A stretch of 64,000 bases of DNA from Pseudomonas putida (GTDB taxonomy: Bacteria; Pseudomonadota; Gammaproteobacteria; Pseudomonadales; Pseudomonadaceae), in the NCBI RefSeq assembly GCF_002906855.1, contig NZ_MINI01000028.1, forward strand, positions 2,232,001 through 2,296,000, written 5' to 3'. Positions 8,691-17,438 of this stretch are shown piece after piece. The notes below the pieces were generated by a model. It saw only the letters and a list, made by a program, of their open reading frames with translations, had not been told where the DNA came from and made no database searches. Numbering within the stretch: the stretch's first letter is position 1; each line of letters opens with the position of its first letter. A program made the translations under genes and the position numbers.

Positions 8691-11600
8691 TCAGGCTTCG
8701 CGGGTCTGCGGCTGTTCGGCCTTGCTGCGGCCGCGCCCGGCCAGGCGCATCACCACCACGAAGAACACCGGTACGAACACCACCGCCAACGTGGCGCTGA
8801 GCATCCCGCCGATCACCCCGGTGCCGATCGCCTGCTGGCTTGCCGAGCTGGCTCCGGTGGCAATGGCCAGGGGCACCACGCCAAGGATGAACGCTAGCGA
8901 GGTCATGACGATCGGCCGCAGTCGCAGGCGGGCGGCCTGTACGGCGGCGTCGGCGGCGTCCACGCCCTGGTCGACCAGGTGCTTGGCGAACTCGATGATC
9001 AGGATGGCGTTCTTCGCCGATAGGCCGATCAGGGTGATCAGGCCGACCTTGAAGAACACGTCGTTGGGCATGCCGCGCAGGGTCACCGCCAACACTGCGC
9101 CGAGCACGCCGAGCGGTACCACCAGCAGCACGGCGGTGGGGATCGACCAGCTTTCGTACAGCGCCGCCAGGCACAGGAACACTACCAGCAATGACAACGC
9201 CATCAGCACCGGGGCCTGGCTGCCGGAGAGGCGTTCCTGTAATGACAGGCCGGTCCATTCCAGGCCGGTACCGGCCGGCAGCTGGGCGACCAGGCGCTCA
9301 ATCTCGGCCATGGCTTCACCCGAGCTGTAGCCCGCCGCCGGTTCACCGGAAATCGCCACCGCCGGGTAGCCGTTGTAGCGGGTCAGCTGCACCGGGCCGC
9401 TGACCCACCTGGCCTGGACGAACGCGCCCAGGGGCACCATCTTGCCGCTGTTGTTGCGCACGTGGATCTTCAGCAGGTCTTCCACCTGGCTGCGCTGGTC
9501 ACCCTCGGCCTGCACCACCACCCGCTGCATGCGGCCCTGGTTGGGGAAGTCGTTGACGTAGCTGGAGCCGACGGCAACGTCCAGCACCGAGCCGATGTCG
9601 GCGAACGACACGCCCAGGGCGTTGGCCTGGCGGCGGTCGATCTCCAGCTGCACCTGCGGGCTTTCGGCCAGCGAAGACTCGCGCACGTTGGCCAGCACCT
9701 TGCTCTTGTGTGCACCGGCCAGCAGTTCGTCACGGGCGGCCATCAGCGCCTCATGGCCCATGCCGCCGCGGTCCTGCAGGCGGAACTCAAAGCCGGTCGA
9801 CTCGCCCAGGCCGTCGATCGGCGGTGGCAGCACCGAGTAGGCCACGGCGTCCTTGAGCTGGGTAAAGGCCAGGGTTGCCCGGTCTGCGATCGATTGAGCA
9901 CTGTCGTCGGCACCACGTTCGGACCAGTCCTTGAGCGTGGTGAAGGCCAGCGCGGCATTCTGGCCACTGCCCGAGAAGCTGAAACCGAGGATCAGCGTGG
10001 TGTTGTCCACGCCCGGCTCGTCGGTGTTGTGCGCCTCGATCTGGGCGGCAACCTGCTCGGTGCGCATGCGGCTGGCGCCCGGCGGCAGCTGGATATCGGT
10101 AATGGTGTAGCCCTGGTCTTCGGTGGGCAGGAACGCCGTGGGTAGCTGGCTGAAACCATAACCCAGCACGGCCAGCAGCACGCCATACACCAACAGGTAG
10201 CGGCCACTGCGCTTGAGCGCTTGCAGCACCCAGCGCTGGTAACCGTTGCTCATGCTTTCGAAGCGGCGGTTGAACCAGCCGAAGAAGCCTTTGCGCTCAT
10301 GGTGTTCGCCCTTAGCCAGCGGTTTGAGCAGGGTGGCGCACAGGGCTGGGGTCAGGCTCAGGGCGAGGAAGGCCGAGAACAGGATCGACACCGCCATCGA
10401 CAGCGAGAACTGCTGGTAGATCACCCCCACCGAGCCTTTCATGAAGGCCATCGGCAGGAACACCGCCACCAGCACCAGGGTGATGCCGACGATGGCGCCG
10501 CTGATCTGGCCCATGGCCTTGCGCGTGGCCTCCCTGGGCGGCAGGCCTTCCTCGGCCATGATCCGCTCGACGTTCTCCACCACCACGATGGCGTCGTCGA
10601 CCAGGATGCCGATGGCCAGGACCATGCCGAACAAGGTCAGCACGTTGACCGAGAAACCCATGGCCAGCATCACGGCGAAGGTGCCCATCAGCGCCACCGG
10701 CACCACCAGGGTCGGGATCAGCGTATAGCGCAGGTTCTGCAGGAACAGGAACATCACCGCGAACACCAGCAGCATGGCTTCAAACAGGGTGTTGATGACC
10801 TGCTGGATCGACACCTTGACGAACGGCGAGGTGTCGTAGGGTATGTCGTACTTGACCCCCTCGGGGAAGTAGCGCGACAGGTCTTTCATCTTCGCCCGCA
10901 CCAGGGTGGCGGTTTCCATGGCGTTGGCGCCCGGCGCCAGCTGCACGCTGAAGGCGGTGGCCGGCTTGCCGTTCAGGCGGGTGCCGTACTGGTATTCCTG
11001 AGCACCGATCTCGACCCGGGCGACATCGCCGACGGTGACGCTGGAACCGTCCGGGTTGGCCCGCAGGACAATGGCGGCGAACTCCTCGGGCGTGCTCAGC
11101 TGGCCCCTGACCACGACGTTGGCCGTGATTTCCTGGGTGCCGCGGGCAGGCAGGTCGCCGATGCTGCCGGGGGCGACCTGGGCATTCTGCGCGGCAATGG
11201 CTTCGGCCACGTCATTGGGGGTGAGGTTGAAGCCGATCAGCTTCTGCGGGTCGATCCAGATGCGCATGGCGCGTTCGGAGCCGTACAACTGCGCCTTGCC
11301 GACGCCCTTGAGGCGGCGGATTTCGTTCATCACGTTACGCGCGAGGATGTCGGACAGTGCTGTTTCATCGAGGCTGCCGTCCTCCGAGGTGAGGGTGCCG
11401 AGCAGCAGGAAACCGGTGGACACCTTCTCCACCTGCAGGCCTTGCTGGGTCACCTGGCGCGGCAGGCGCGACTCGACCACCTTGAGGCGGTTCTGCACAT
11501 CGACCTGGGCCAGGTCGGGGTGGGTGCCGGGCTCGAAAGTGGCTGTGATGGTGGCGCTGCCCAGGCTGCTCTGCGACGAAAAGTACAGCAGGTTGTCGGC

Positions 11601-11813
11601 GCCGTTGAGCTCCTGCTCGATCAGGCTGACCACGCTTTCGTCCAGGGTGGCCGCCGAGGCGCCCGGGTACACGGCGTAGATTTCCACCTGCGGGGGCGCC
11701 ACGTTGGGGTACTGCGCCACCGGCAGCTGGGGGATGGCCAGGGCGCCGGCAAGCAGGATGAACAGCGCGACCACCCAGGCGAAGATCGGGCGGTCGATGA
11801 AGAACTGCGGCAT
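8691..11813 (-). CDS. RND multidrug efflux permease (HAE1 family, AcrB/MexF-like)
   Basis: Inner-membrane proton/drug antiporter, 1040 residues, normal for HAE1 pumps. N-terminal FFIDRPIFAWVVAL begins TM1. The TM4 proton-relay aspartates are in AIGILVDDAIVVVENVERI, and the relay lysine is in GLSAKNAILIIEFAKHL. Two large periplasmic loops are present. It follows the membrane-fusion protein gene by 11 bases in one operon with a terminator immediately downstream. No outer-membrane factor gene is linked, so the pump must use a channel encoded elsewhere (TolC/OprM type). Substrates cannot be read from sequence. Confidence 0.96.
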   Translation of the reverse strand: MPQFFIDRPIFAWVVALFILLAGALAIPQLPVAQYPNVAPPQVEIYAVYPGASAATLDESVVSLIEQELNGADNLLYFSSQSSLGSATITATFEPGTHPDLAQVDVQNRLKVVESRLPRQVTQQGLQVEKVSTGFLLLGTLTSEDGSLDETALSDILARNVMNEIRRLKGVGKAQLYGSERAMRIWIDPQKLIGFNLTPNDVAEAIAAQNAQVAPGSIGDLPARGTQEITANVVVRGQLSTPEEFAAIVLRANPDGSSVTVGDVARVEIGAQEYQYGTRLNGKPATAFSVQLAPGANAMETATLVRAKMKDLSRYFPEGVKYDIPYDTSPFVKVSIQQVINTLFEAMLLVFAVMFLFLQNLRYTLIPTLVVPVALMGTFAVMLAMGFSVNVLTLFGMVLAIGILVDDAIVVVENVERIMAEEGLPPREATRKAMGQISGAIVGITLVLVAVFLPMAFMKGSVGVIYQQFSLSMAVSILFSAFLALSLTPALCATLLKPLAKGEHHERKGFFGWFNRRFESMSNGYQRWVLQALKRSGRYLLVYGVLLAVLGYGFSQLPTAFLPTEDQGYTITDIQLPPGASRMRTEQVAAQIEAHNTDEPGVDNTTLILGFSFSGSGQNAALAFTTLKDWSERGADDSAQSIADRATLAFTQLKDAVAYSVLPPPIDGLGESTGFEFRLQDRGGMGHEALMAARDELLAGAHKSKVLANVRESSLAESPQVQLEIDRRQANALGVSFADIGSVLDVAVGSSYVNDFPNQGRMQRVVVQAEGDQRSQVEDLLKIHVRNNSGKMVPLGAFVQARWVSGPVQLTRYNGYPAVAISGEPAAGYSSGEAMAEIERLVAQLPAGTGLEWTGLSLQERLSGSQAPVLMALSLLVVFLCLAALYESWSIPTAVLLVVPLGVLGAVLAVTLRGMPNDVFFKVGLITLIGLSAKNAILIIEFAKHLVDQGVDAADAAVQAARLRLRPIVMTSLAFILGVVPLAIATGASSASQQAIGTGVIGGMLSATLAVVFVPVFFVVVMRLAGRGRSKAEQPQTREA

Positions 11814-11824
11814 GGATCAGGCCC

Positions 11825-12994
11825 TCACTGGCCGGTGTGCTGGACGATGGACTGGGCGTCGGGGTCGACCTGAACCTGGTCGCCCGGTTTGACGTGCTGC
11901 AGGCCTTCGACCACCACCCGCTCACCGGGCGCCAGGCCCTCGGTGACCGGCCAGCGATCACCCTGGGCGTTCCCCAGCACTACCTGGCGTTCGCTGATGC
12001 GCGACTGCGCGTCGACCACCAGCACCTTCGGCACCCCGGCGCTGTCACGCAGGATGGCCCGCTGCGGCACGCTCAGGCCTTTGGGCTGCACGGCCTGCTC
12101 CAGGCGCACGCGCACGTAGCTGCCCGGCAGCAGGTCGAGGTCCGGGTTGGGGAATTCGCTGCGCAAGGTGATCTGGTTGGTGCTCGGGTCGACACTGATG
12201 TCGGAGAACAGCAGCTTGCCCGGCAACGGGTAAGCGCTGCCATCGTCCTGAATCAGCGTGGCGCGGGCCTGGCCATCGCCGGCCTGCTGCAGTTCACCGG
12301 CGCGCAAGGCCCGGCGCAGGGCGGTGAGCTCGCGGGTCGACTGGGTGACGTCGGCGTGGATCGGGTCCAGTTGCTGGATGGTCGCCAGCGGCGTGGTCTC
12401 GTTCTGGCCGACCAGGGCGCCTTCGGTGACCAGGGCGCGGCCGATGCGCCCGGAGATTGGCGCGGTGACTGTGGCATAACCCAGGTTCAGGCGGGCGCGC
12501 TCCAGTGCCGCCTTGGCTTCGGCAACCGCCGCGTCGGCCTGGAGGAAGGCGGCGCGGGCGTTGTCGTATTCCTGGCGGCTGACCGCCTTGTCGTCGACCA
12601 GCTGGCGGTAGCGCTGCTCTTGCAGGCGCGCCTGATACAGCGTGGCCTCGGCCTTGGCCAGGGTCGCGCGGGCGCTGTCGTGGTCGGCCTTGAACGGCGC
12701 CGGGTCGATGAGGAACAGCACATCGCCCTGTTTGACGTCGCTGCCCTCGCGGTATACCCGCTTGAGCACAACGCCCGCGACGCGCGCACGCACTTCTGCC
12801 GTGCGCGGGGCGAGGATGCGCCCGCTTAGCTCGGTGCTGATGGCTAAGGGCTGCAGTTGCAGGGTCTCGACCCGGACCTGGGCCACGGGTTGTTTTTCGT
12901 CCTGCTCGGCCGCTTCGTCGCAACCGGCCAAGGGCAGGGCAAGCAGCGCCACGAGCGCCAGGGGGCGCAGCTGCGGGGGGAGGGTAATAGGCAT
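11825..12994 (-). CDS. RND efflux periplasmic adaptor (membrane fusion lipoprotein)
   Basis: 389 residues. A lipoprotein signal ends in LPLAGC, so the protein is anchored in the inner membrane. The lipoyl half-motif is ARVAGVVLKRVYREGSDVKQGDVLFLID. A coiled-coil hairpin runs through ARATLAKAEATLYQARLQEQ to AEAKAALERARLNL, then the second lipoyl half (YATVTAPISGRIGRALVTEGALVGQNE) and the beta-barrel follow. It links the RND permease to an outer-membrane channel. The promoter lies in the divergent region shared with the response regulator gene, which probably controls it. Confidence 0.95.
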   Translation of the reverse strand: MPITLPPQLRPLALVALLALPLAGCDEAAEQDEKQPVAQVRVETLQLQPLAISTELSGRILAPRTAEVRARVAGVVLKRVYREGSDVKQGDVLFLIDPAPFKADHDSARATLAKAEATLYQARLQEQRYRQLVDDKAVSRQEYDNARAAFLQADAAVAEAKAALERARLNLGYATVTAPISGRIGRALVTEGALVGQNETTPLATIQQLDPIHADVTQSTRELTALRRALRAGELQQAGDGQARATLIQDDGSAYPLPGKLLFSDISVDPSTNQITLRSEFPNPDLDLLPGSYVRVRLEQAVQPKGLSVPQRAILRDSAGVPKVLVVDAQSRISERQVVLGNAQGDRWPVTEGLAPGERVVVEGLQHVKPGDQVQVDPDAQSIVQHTGQ

Positions 12995-13051
12995 GCGGAT
13001 CTTCCGATGATGACCTTGCGTATACTAAGGCAACCGTTCCGTGGGCAGCTG

Positions 13052-13119
13052 TTAACACCTGTAGGACCTGTGTGAAAAAGTGTTAAGAACAGTCCTACCG
13101 ATTTGTAGGTTTCTATACT
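13052..13119. promoter_or_regulatory. Divergent control region with nested inverted repeats
   Basis: TTAACAC (13052-13058) and GTAGGAC (13061-13067) recur in reverse complement as GTGTTAA (13080-13086) and GTCCTAC (13092-13098); a further CCTAC-N6-GTAGG overlaps at 13094-13109. A -10-like TATACT at 13114-13119 points toward the response regulator and has no good -35, as expected for an activated promoter. The repeats are plausible binding sites for that regulator between pump and two-component genes. Confidence 0.5.
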
Positions 13120-13140
13120 CTGCAGGTACCTGTTCCGGCC

Positions 13141-13167
13141 TCATCGCGGATGTATCCGCTCCTACAA
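13141..13167. repeat. Degenerate REP in the response regulator leader
   Basis: TCATCGCGGATGTATCCGCT followed by CCTACAAG resembles the P. putida REP arm with a weakened stem. It lies between the putative promoter and the response regulator start, so it would be part of the 5' untranslated RNA. Confidence 0.55.
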
Positions 13168-13178
13168 GCAAACCCTCT

Positions 13179-13880
13179 ATGCCCAACATTCTTTTGGTCG
13201 AAGACGACAGCGCGCTGTCCGAGCTGATCGCCAGCTACCTGCAACGCAACGATTTCCATGTCCGGGTGATTGCCCGTGGCGACCACGTGCTGGAAGCCTT
13301 CCGGCAAGACCACCCCGACCTGGTGATTCTCGACCTGATGCTCCCCGGCATCGATGGCCTGCAACTGTGCCGCCTGCTGCGTCAGGAATCACAAAGCCTG
13401 CCGATCCTGATGCTGACCGCCCGCGATGACAGCCACGACCAAGTGCTGGGCCTGGAGATGGGCGCCGACGACTACGTGACCAAACCTTGCGAGCCACGGG
13501 TATTGCTGGCCCGCGTGCGCACCTTGCTGCGCCGCAGCAGCGTCAACGAACCGCGCCTGGACAACCATCAGATCCTTATCGGTGGCCTGCGCATCGACCT
13601 CGCCGAGCGGCTGGTCAGCTGGCGCGGCGAGGAAGTGGAACTGTCCAGCGGCGAATACAACCTGCTGGTAGTGCTGGCCCGCAATGCCGGTGTGGTACTC
13701 AGCCGTGATCGCATCCTCCAGCAGCTGCGCGGCATCGAGTTCAACGGTACCGACCGTTCGGTGGACGTGGCCATTTCCAAGCTGCGCCGCAAGTTCGATG
13801 ACAGTGCCGGCGAGGCGCGCAAGATCAAGACCGTGTGGGGCAAGGGTTACCTGTTCAGCCGTGTCGAGTGGGAGTGCTGA
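13179..13880 (+). CDS. OmpR-family response regulator
   Basis: DNA-binding response regulator, 233 residues. The receiver domain has acidic pocket EDD at 8-10, phospho-acceptor Asp52 in LVILDLMLPG, and Lys102 in YVTKP. The C-terminal winged helix includes SSGEYNLLVVLARNAGVVLSRDRI and ends with KIKTVWGKGYLFS. I start at the ATG at 13179 because the receiver begins there; the upstream extension would encode the REP stretch. The histidine kinase gene begins six bases after the stop. Divergence from the RND operon suggests that this pair controls the pump. Confidence 0.95.
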   Translation: MPNILLVEDDSALSELIASYLQRNDFHVRVIARGDHVLEAFRQDHPDLVILDLMLPGIDGLQLCRLLRQESQSLPILMLTARDDSHDQVLGLEMGADDYVTKPCEPRVLLARVRTLLRRSSVNEPRLDNHQILIGGLRIDLAERLVSWRGEEVELSSGEYNLLVVLARNAGVVLSRDRILQQLRGIEFNGTDRSVDVAISKLRRKFDDSAGEARKIKTVWGKGYLFSRVEWEC

Positions 13881-13886
13881 CGCACC

Positions 13887-15185
13887 ATGCTGAAGATCCT
13901 GGTGCGTCTGTATCTGGTGATCATCGTCGCCTACGCCGGGGCGCTGTTGTTGATCCCCGACACCATTGTCGGCCTGTTCCACGACCGCTTCGTGGCCTAC
14001 AACCTGGACCAGGCCAAGGGCGTGCAGTCGCTGATCGTCCGCCAGTTTCGCCAGGTGCCAGAAGCGCAATGGCCAGCGGTGGAGGAAGACCTGGCCAGGG
14101 CCTTCGCGCCCCTGGAGGTCAAACTGCTGCGCAGCGAAAACGCCGGCCTGAGCCCGGAGGAACAGGCGCGCCTGGAGCAGGGCCAGTACGCCGTGCGCAT
14201 CGGTGACTGGGGCTATTACCAGACCGTTCTGGCACCGCTGGACAAGGATTGGCTGGTCAGCCTGCACTCGCCGCCAGACCCACTGGACATCAACGTGTTG
14301 TCCTGGGGCGTGACCGTGCTGATCGGCGCGGCAATGCTCGGCTGCCTGCTGCTGTGGGTGTGGCCGCACTGGCGTGACCTGGAGCGGCTGAAGGAAACCG
14401 CCCGGCGCCTGGGCCAGGGGCGGATGGCCGAGCGCACGCACATCTCGCCGCACTCCAACATCGGCGAGCTGGCAGGGGTGTTCGACGCCATGGCCAGCGA
14501 CCTCGAACGCCATGTCAACCAGCAGCGCGAGCTGCTCAATGCGGTCTCCCACGAGCTGCGCACGCCGCTGACCCGGTTGGATTTCGGCCTGGTGCTGCTG
14601 TTCGACGAGGTGCCACCGACCAGCCGCAAGCGCCTGCTGGAGCTGGTCGGGCATGTGCGCGAGTTGGACGAGCTGGTGCTCGAACTGCTGTCGTACAGCC
14701 GCTTGTACAACGCCGACCAGGCGCGGGAACGGGTCGAAGTGTCGTTGCTGGAGCTGGTCGACAGCGTGCTCGGCGGGTTTGCCGAGGAGCTCGATACACG
14801 GGGTATCCAGTGGGAAGTGCAGGCCGAGGACAACTTGCCGCGCTTCGTGCTGGACCCGCGGCTGACCGCACGGGCCGTGCAGAACCTGGTGCGCAACGCC
14901 ATGCGCTATTGCGATGAAAGCCTGTTGCTGAGGTTGCGTCTGGAGGCGGACGGCGCCTGCCTTTTGACCGTGGAAGACGACGGGATCGGTATCCCGGCCG
15001 AGGAGCGTGAGCGGATCTTCCAGCCGTTCTATCGTCTGGACCGCAGCCGCGATCGCAACACCGGCGGCTTTGGCCTGGGCCTGGCGATCAGCCGCCGGGC
15101 GATCGAGGGGCAGGGCGGGACCTTGACTGTGGCGCAGTCAGCGCTGGGAGGGGCGCAGTTCAGGATTCGGCTGCCAGCTGGCTAG
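13887..15185 (+). CDS. Sensor histidine kinase (RstB-like architecture)
   Basis: 432 residues. TM1 spans about 5-24, a periplasmic sensor domain of about 115 residues follows, and TM2 is near 138-160. A HAMP linker precedes the H box NAVSHELRTPLTRLD, with His222 as phosphorylation site. The ATPase domain has the N box NLVRNAMRY, the G1 motif VEDDGIGIP and the G2 motif GGFGLGLAI. It is the partner of the response regulator upstream. Its stop lies inside the 3' end of the convergent diguanylate cyclase gene (26-base overlap). The signal sensed is unknown. Confidence 0.95.
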   Translation: MLKILVRLYLVIIVAYAGALLLIPDTIVGLFHDRFVAYNLDQAKGVQSLIVRQFRQVPEAQWPAVEEDLARAFAPLEVKLLRSENAGLSPEEQARLEQGQYAVRIGDWGYYQTVLAPLDKDWLVSLHSPPDPLDINVLSWGVTVLIGAAMLGCLLLWVWPHWRDLERLKETARRLGQGRMAERTHISPHSNIGELAGVFDAMASDLERHVNQQRELLNAVSHELRTPLTRLDFGLVLLFDEVPPTSRKRLLELVGHVRELDELVLELLSYSRLYNADQARERVEVSLLELVDSVLGGFAEELDTRGIQWEVQAEDNLPRFVLDPRLTARAVQNLVRNAMRYCDESLLLRLRLEADGACLLTVEDDGIGIPAEERERIFQPFYRLDRSRDRNTGGFGLGLAISRRAIEGQGGTLTVAQSALGGAQFRIRLPAG

Positions 15186-16251
15186 TCCACAGCACGAACT
15201 GGTCCTTGCCGCTGTGCTTGGCTTCGTACAGCGCCTGGTCGGCGTGTATCAGCGCCATGCTGAGTGTGTCACCGCTGTCTACCCTGGCCAGGCCGATGCT
15301 GATGGTTACCGGTGGCACACCAAGATCGTCGCGCACTCGCTTGCACAGTGCCGTCACGCAGCGCTCGGCAGCCTGCTGATCCAGCCCGGCGAAGAAGATG
15401 GCGAATTCCTCGCCACCGAGCCGGGCAAATTCGTGCCCAGCCACCCCTGCCTTGATATGCCGCGCCACGCGCTTGAGCACTGCGTCGCCCACGTCATGCC
15501 CGAAGCGGTCGTTGACCCGCTTGAAATTGTCGATGTCGATCATCGCCAGGTATTGCCCGGGTGCGCCCAGGCGTAATTGGCGCTCAGCGTTGGTCATGAA
15601 CGAGCGGCGGTTGGGAATCTCGGTCAGGGCGTCGAAGTAAGCCTGCTCCAGCAACACTTTGGACAGGTAGAAGTTGTGCAGCTTGGCCTGGCGTATCTGC
15701 AGATAGCTGTAGATCACCAGCCCGCTGAGGAACAGCGCGTAGCTCAGCAGCATGGCACCTTCGAGCTGATCGACATCTATGCGGGTGTGGTAGAAGGGGC
15801 TGAGCATGACCCAGGTGATGACCATGGCGCAGAAGAACGACCAGCGCCGCACCGGCAGCACCGATACGGCATACAGCACGGTCGAAACACCGAGCACCAG
15901 CCACACGGGGCGCAGCGGCTCGGGAATGCCTTCGATCACCAGGCGCATGCCCAGGGTGATGACGGCGATGAACAGCAGGTTGAGCACGTCGAAGTGATGG
16001 CTGCGGCGGGTGAAGCGCAGTATCACGGTGAGGCTGCCGAGCAGGGCGATGAACAGGTAGGACAACCAGGTGAAGCCCTGGCCGCCGAGGAAGCTGACGA
16101 TCAGGTCGAAGACCAGCCAGATGGCGATGCTGACGCAAAACACCAGCATGCAGAATGGTCGCATGGCTTCGAATTCGTGCTGGCGGAACTCGGCGCGCAG
16201 GGCGGCGGGGGCGACCTGCTTGCGCACGTGCTCTTCGATGGTCTTGAACAT
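15160..16251 (-). CDS. Membrane diguanylate cyclase (GGDEF)
   Basis: Synthesises c-di-GMP from two GTP. 363 residues: five or six transmembrane helices between about 35 and 187 with short loops, then a GGDEF domain with the active GGEEF motif at 279-283 (RLGGEEFAIFF). No RxxD inhibitory site is visible five residues upstream, so product inhibition may be absent. AGGAG precedes the ATG. The gene lies downstream of, and on the same strand as, the wecB-nfrB-nfrA operon, whose NfrB carries c-di-GMP-binding repeats. A dedicated pairing is possible but not shown. Confidence 0.93.
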   Translation of the reverse strand: MFKTIEEHVRKQVAPAALRAEFRQHEFEAMRPFCMLVFCVSIAIWLVFDLIVSFLGGQGFTWLSYLFIALLGSLTVILRFTRRSHHFDVLNLLFIAVITLGMRLVIEGIPEPLRPVWLVLGVSTVLYAVSVLPVRRWSFFCAMVITWVMLSPFYHTRIDVDQLEGAMLLSYALFLSGLVIYSYLQIRQAKLHNFYLSKVLLEQAYFDALTEIPNRRSFMTNAERQLRLGAPGQYLAMIDIDNFKRVNDRFGHDVGDAVLKRVARHIKAGVAGHEFARLGGEEFAIFFAGLDQQAAERCVTALCKRVRDDLGVPPVTISIGLARVDSGDTLSMALIHADQALYEAKHSGKDQFVLWTSQLAAES

Positions 16252-16321
16252 CGGTGGGCTCCTGGGAGGAATGCTCTGCCTGTTACGGCCCTTTCGCGGG
16301 GCAAGCCCGCTCCTACAGGAA

Positions 16322-16523
16322 TGAACTGCGCCCCATTTGTTGGACAGTCTGTGATTAGGCTGCTGCAGCCTGACTCCTGTATGCCACGGGAGTCAGGCCG
16401 CCCAGCCCCATCTTGATTCGATCAAAGGCATGGATGGCTGAAAGTTTGAACTGCTTGGTGTGCTTGCTCACGTAAAACGCCCCTGAGGTTGGATTTTTTG
16501 TCCAACATCAGGGGCGCAGTTCA
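16322..16523 (-). mobile_element. 202-bp internally deleted IS3-family (IS150-group-like) element
   Basis: 25-bp terminal inverted repeats: TGAACTGCGCCCCATTTGTT then GGACA at 16322-16346, and its imperfect reverse complement at 16499-16523. The ends are of the type seen in IS150-group IS3 elements, and GGAA flanks both sides (16318-16321 and 16524-16527) as a 4-bp target duplication. Inside, the minus strand reads from the start of OrfA straight into the end of OrfB, showing an internal deletion of the transposase. It is a non-autonomous, MITE-like derivative that could be moved only by a parent element in trans. Confidence 0.85.
16355..16471 (-). pseudogene. Relic OrfA-OrfB transposase fusion, 38 codons
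   Basis: Starting from GTG at 16471, the frame reads VSKHTKQFKLSAI, the typical N-terminus of an IS3-family OrfA. It continues in frame as HAFDRIKMGLGGLTPVAYRS, matching the OrfB C-terminus (compare the usual YYNHDRIKLKLKGLSPVEYR), and ends at TAA. More than 95 percent of the transposase, including the DDE core, is missing, so no transposase activity is expected. Confidence 0.8.
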
Positions 16524-16598
16524 GGAATAGCGTTGCCTCGGCTTGCACTATTCCTGTAGGAGCGGGCTTGCCCCGCGAAGAGGCCGGTACAGGTCGAC

Positions 16599-17438
16599 TC
16601 AATTCAGTGGCAGAACACCCCGGGCCCAAGGCCGGTAGCGCAAGGCAAATACCGCTTCGGCATGGCACCCAGCACCCAGCTTCGGCTCTGCAGCCTCAGC
16701 CCGAAACGCCTGCCCCGGCGCACTCACCTGGCGAAATGCCTCGCGCACCACTCCCACCCGGCACGGCAGCGCCTGTTCGTAATTCTGGCGCACCAGCGGC
16801 GGCAAGCGCCCGGTCCCGGCACCGTCCTGCCACCACACAGTCAAGCCCAACCTGGCCAGTTGATCCAGCCAGGCGCCATTGACCCGCGGTGCCAGTTTGC
16901 CTGCGCTGAACGCGCTGATGTGCAGCGGCTTGTCCAGCCGCCGATTGAAGGCCTGCAACTGGCTGTACAAGGCCTCGCGGCGACCGGCGTCGCGAAAGTG
17001 CAGGTCGTCCAGTTCCATGGGCAGGTACCAGCCGGCGACGGGCAGCTGCCAGTCCTTGCGCACCTGCTGGTACTGGCCCAGCGAACGGCCCAGTTGCGCC
17101 TTCCAGTAATTGTTCAGGCCGTCACCGTCGAGTTCCTCGATGCGCTGGTAATAGGCCGGGTCCAGGTACAGCCCGAGCACCAGCTCCAGGCCTTGCGCGT
17201 GGGCCTCGCGCAGGCTGTTTGCCAGCCAGCCCTGGGCACCGCCGAAATCACTGTCGCCGTAGGCACTCCACTGCACGATCAGGGTCTTGCCACCTTGCGC
17301 CTTGGTGGCCCGCCACAATTGCTGCCACTGCGCCGGGGTCACGGCGGCATCGCGGTTGAGCGGCTGGTAGAACAGGCGCTGGTCGGCCAGGGCCGGCAGG
17401 CACAGGGCGAGCATGCAGATTGCCAGGAGCGTACGCAT
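16599..17438 (-). CDS. Secreted DUF4434-like protein (YbcH-like) of the Nfr polysaccharide operon
   Basis: 279 residues with a signal peptide (MRTLLAICMLALCLPALA, cleaved before DQRLFYQPL). The body looks like a TIM-barrel hydrolase: GKTLIVQWSAYGD, LELVLGLYLDPAYY and VAGWYLPMELDDLHF, with acidic residues in strand ends as in DUF4434 proteins. Its ATG shares one base with the nfrA stop. E. coli nfrAB is also accompanied by a DUF4434-type gene. It may trim or process the exported polymer in the periplasm. The enzymatic function is inferred from fold and context only. Confidence 0.75.
   Translation of the reverse strand: MRTLLAICMLALCLPALADQRLFYQPLNRDAAVTPAQWQQLWRATKAQGGKTLIVQWSAYGDSDFGGAQGWLANSLREAHAQGLELVLGLYLDPAYYQRIEELDGDGLNNYWKAQLGRSLGQYQQVRKDWQLPVAGWYLPMELDDLHFRDAGRREALYSQLQAFNRRLDKPLHISAFSAGKLAPRVNGAWLDQLARLGLTVWWQDGAGTGRLPPLVRQNYEQALPCRVGVVREAFRQVSAPGQAFRAEAAEPKLGAGCHAEAVFALRYRPWARGVLPLN

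Larger units (their letters stand above)
16287..16584. repeat. REP pair (arms 16287-16320 and 16552-16584), split by an insertion
   Basis: The left arm reads TTTCGCGGGGCAAGCCCGCT then CCTACAGGA; the right arm reads CCTGTAGGAGCGGGCTTGCC then CCGCGAA. They are inverted copies of the same REP variant. The insertion lies in the spacer between them, not in an arm. Confidence 0.85.
16252..16598. other. Intergenic region: REP pair interrupted by an IS3-type relic
   Basis: 347 bases without a functional gene. It consists of a left REP (about 16287-16320), a 202-bp miniature IS-derived element (16322-16523), and a right REP in inverse orientation (about 16552-16584). Removing the element and one GGAA copy restores a continuous spacer between the two REPs. 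Confidence 0.85.

Noticed and set aside
10221..11873. 550-codon plus-strand frame opposite the RND permease
   Set aside because: His/Gln/Arg/Gly-rich antisense translation of a conserved transporter; no ribosome site or domain.
13080..13178. 33-codon N-terminal extension of the response regulator
   Set aside because: It would translate the repeat-rich promoter and a REP remnant; the receiver domain begins exactly at the ATG at 13179.
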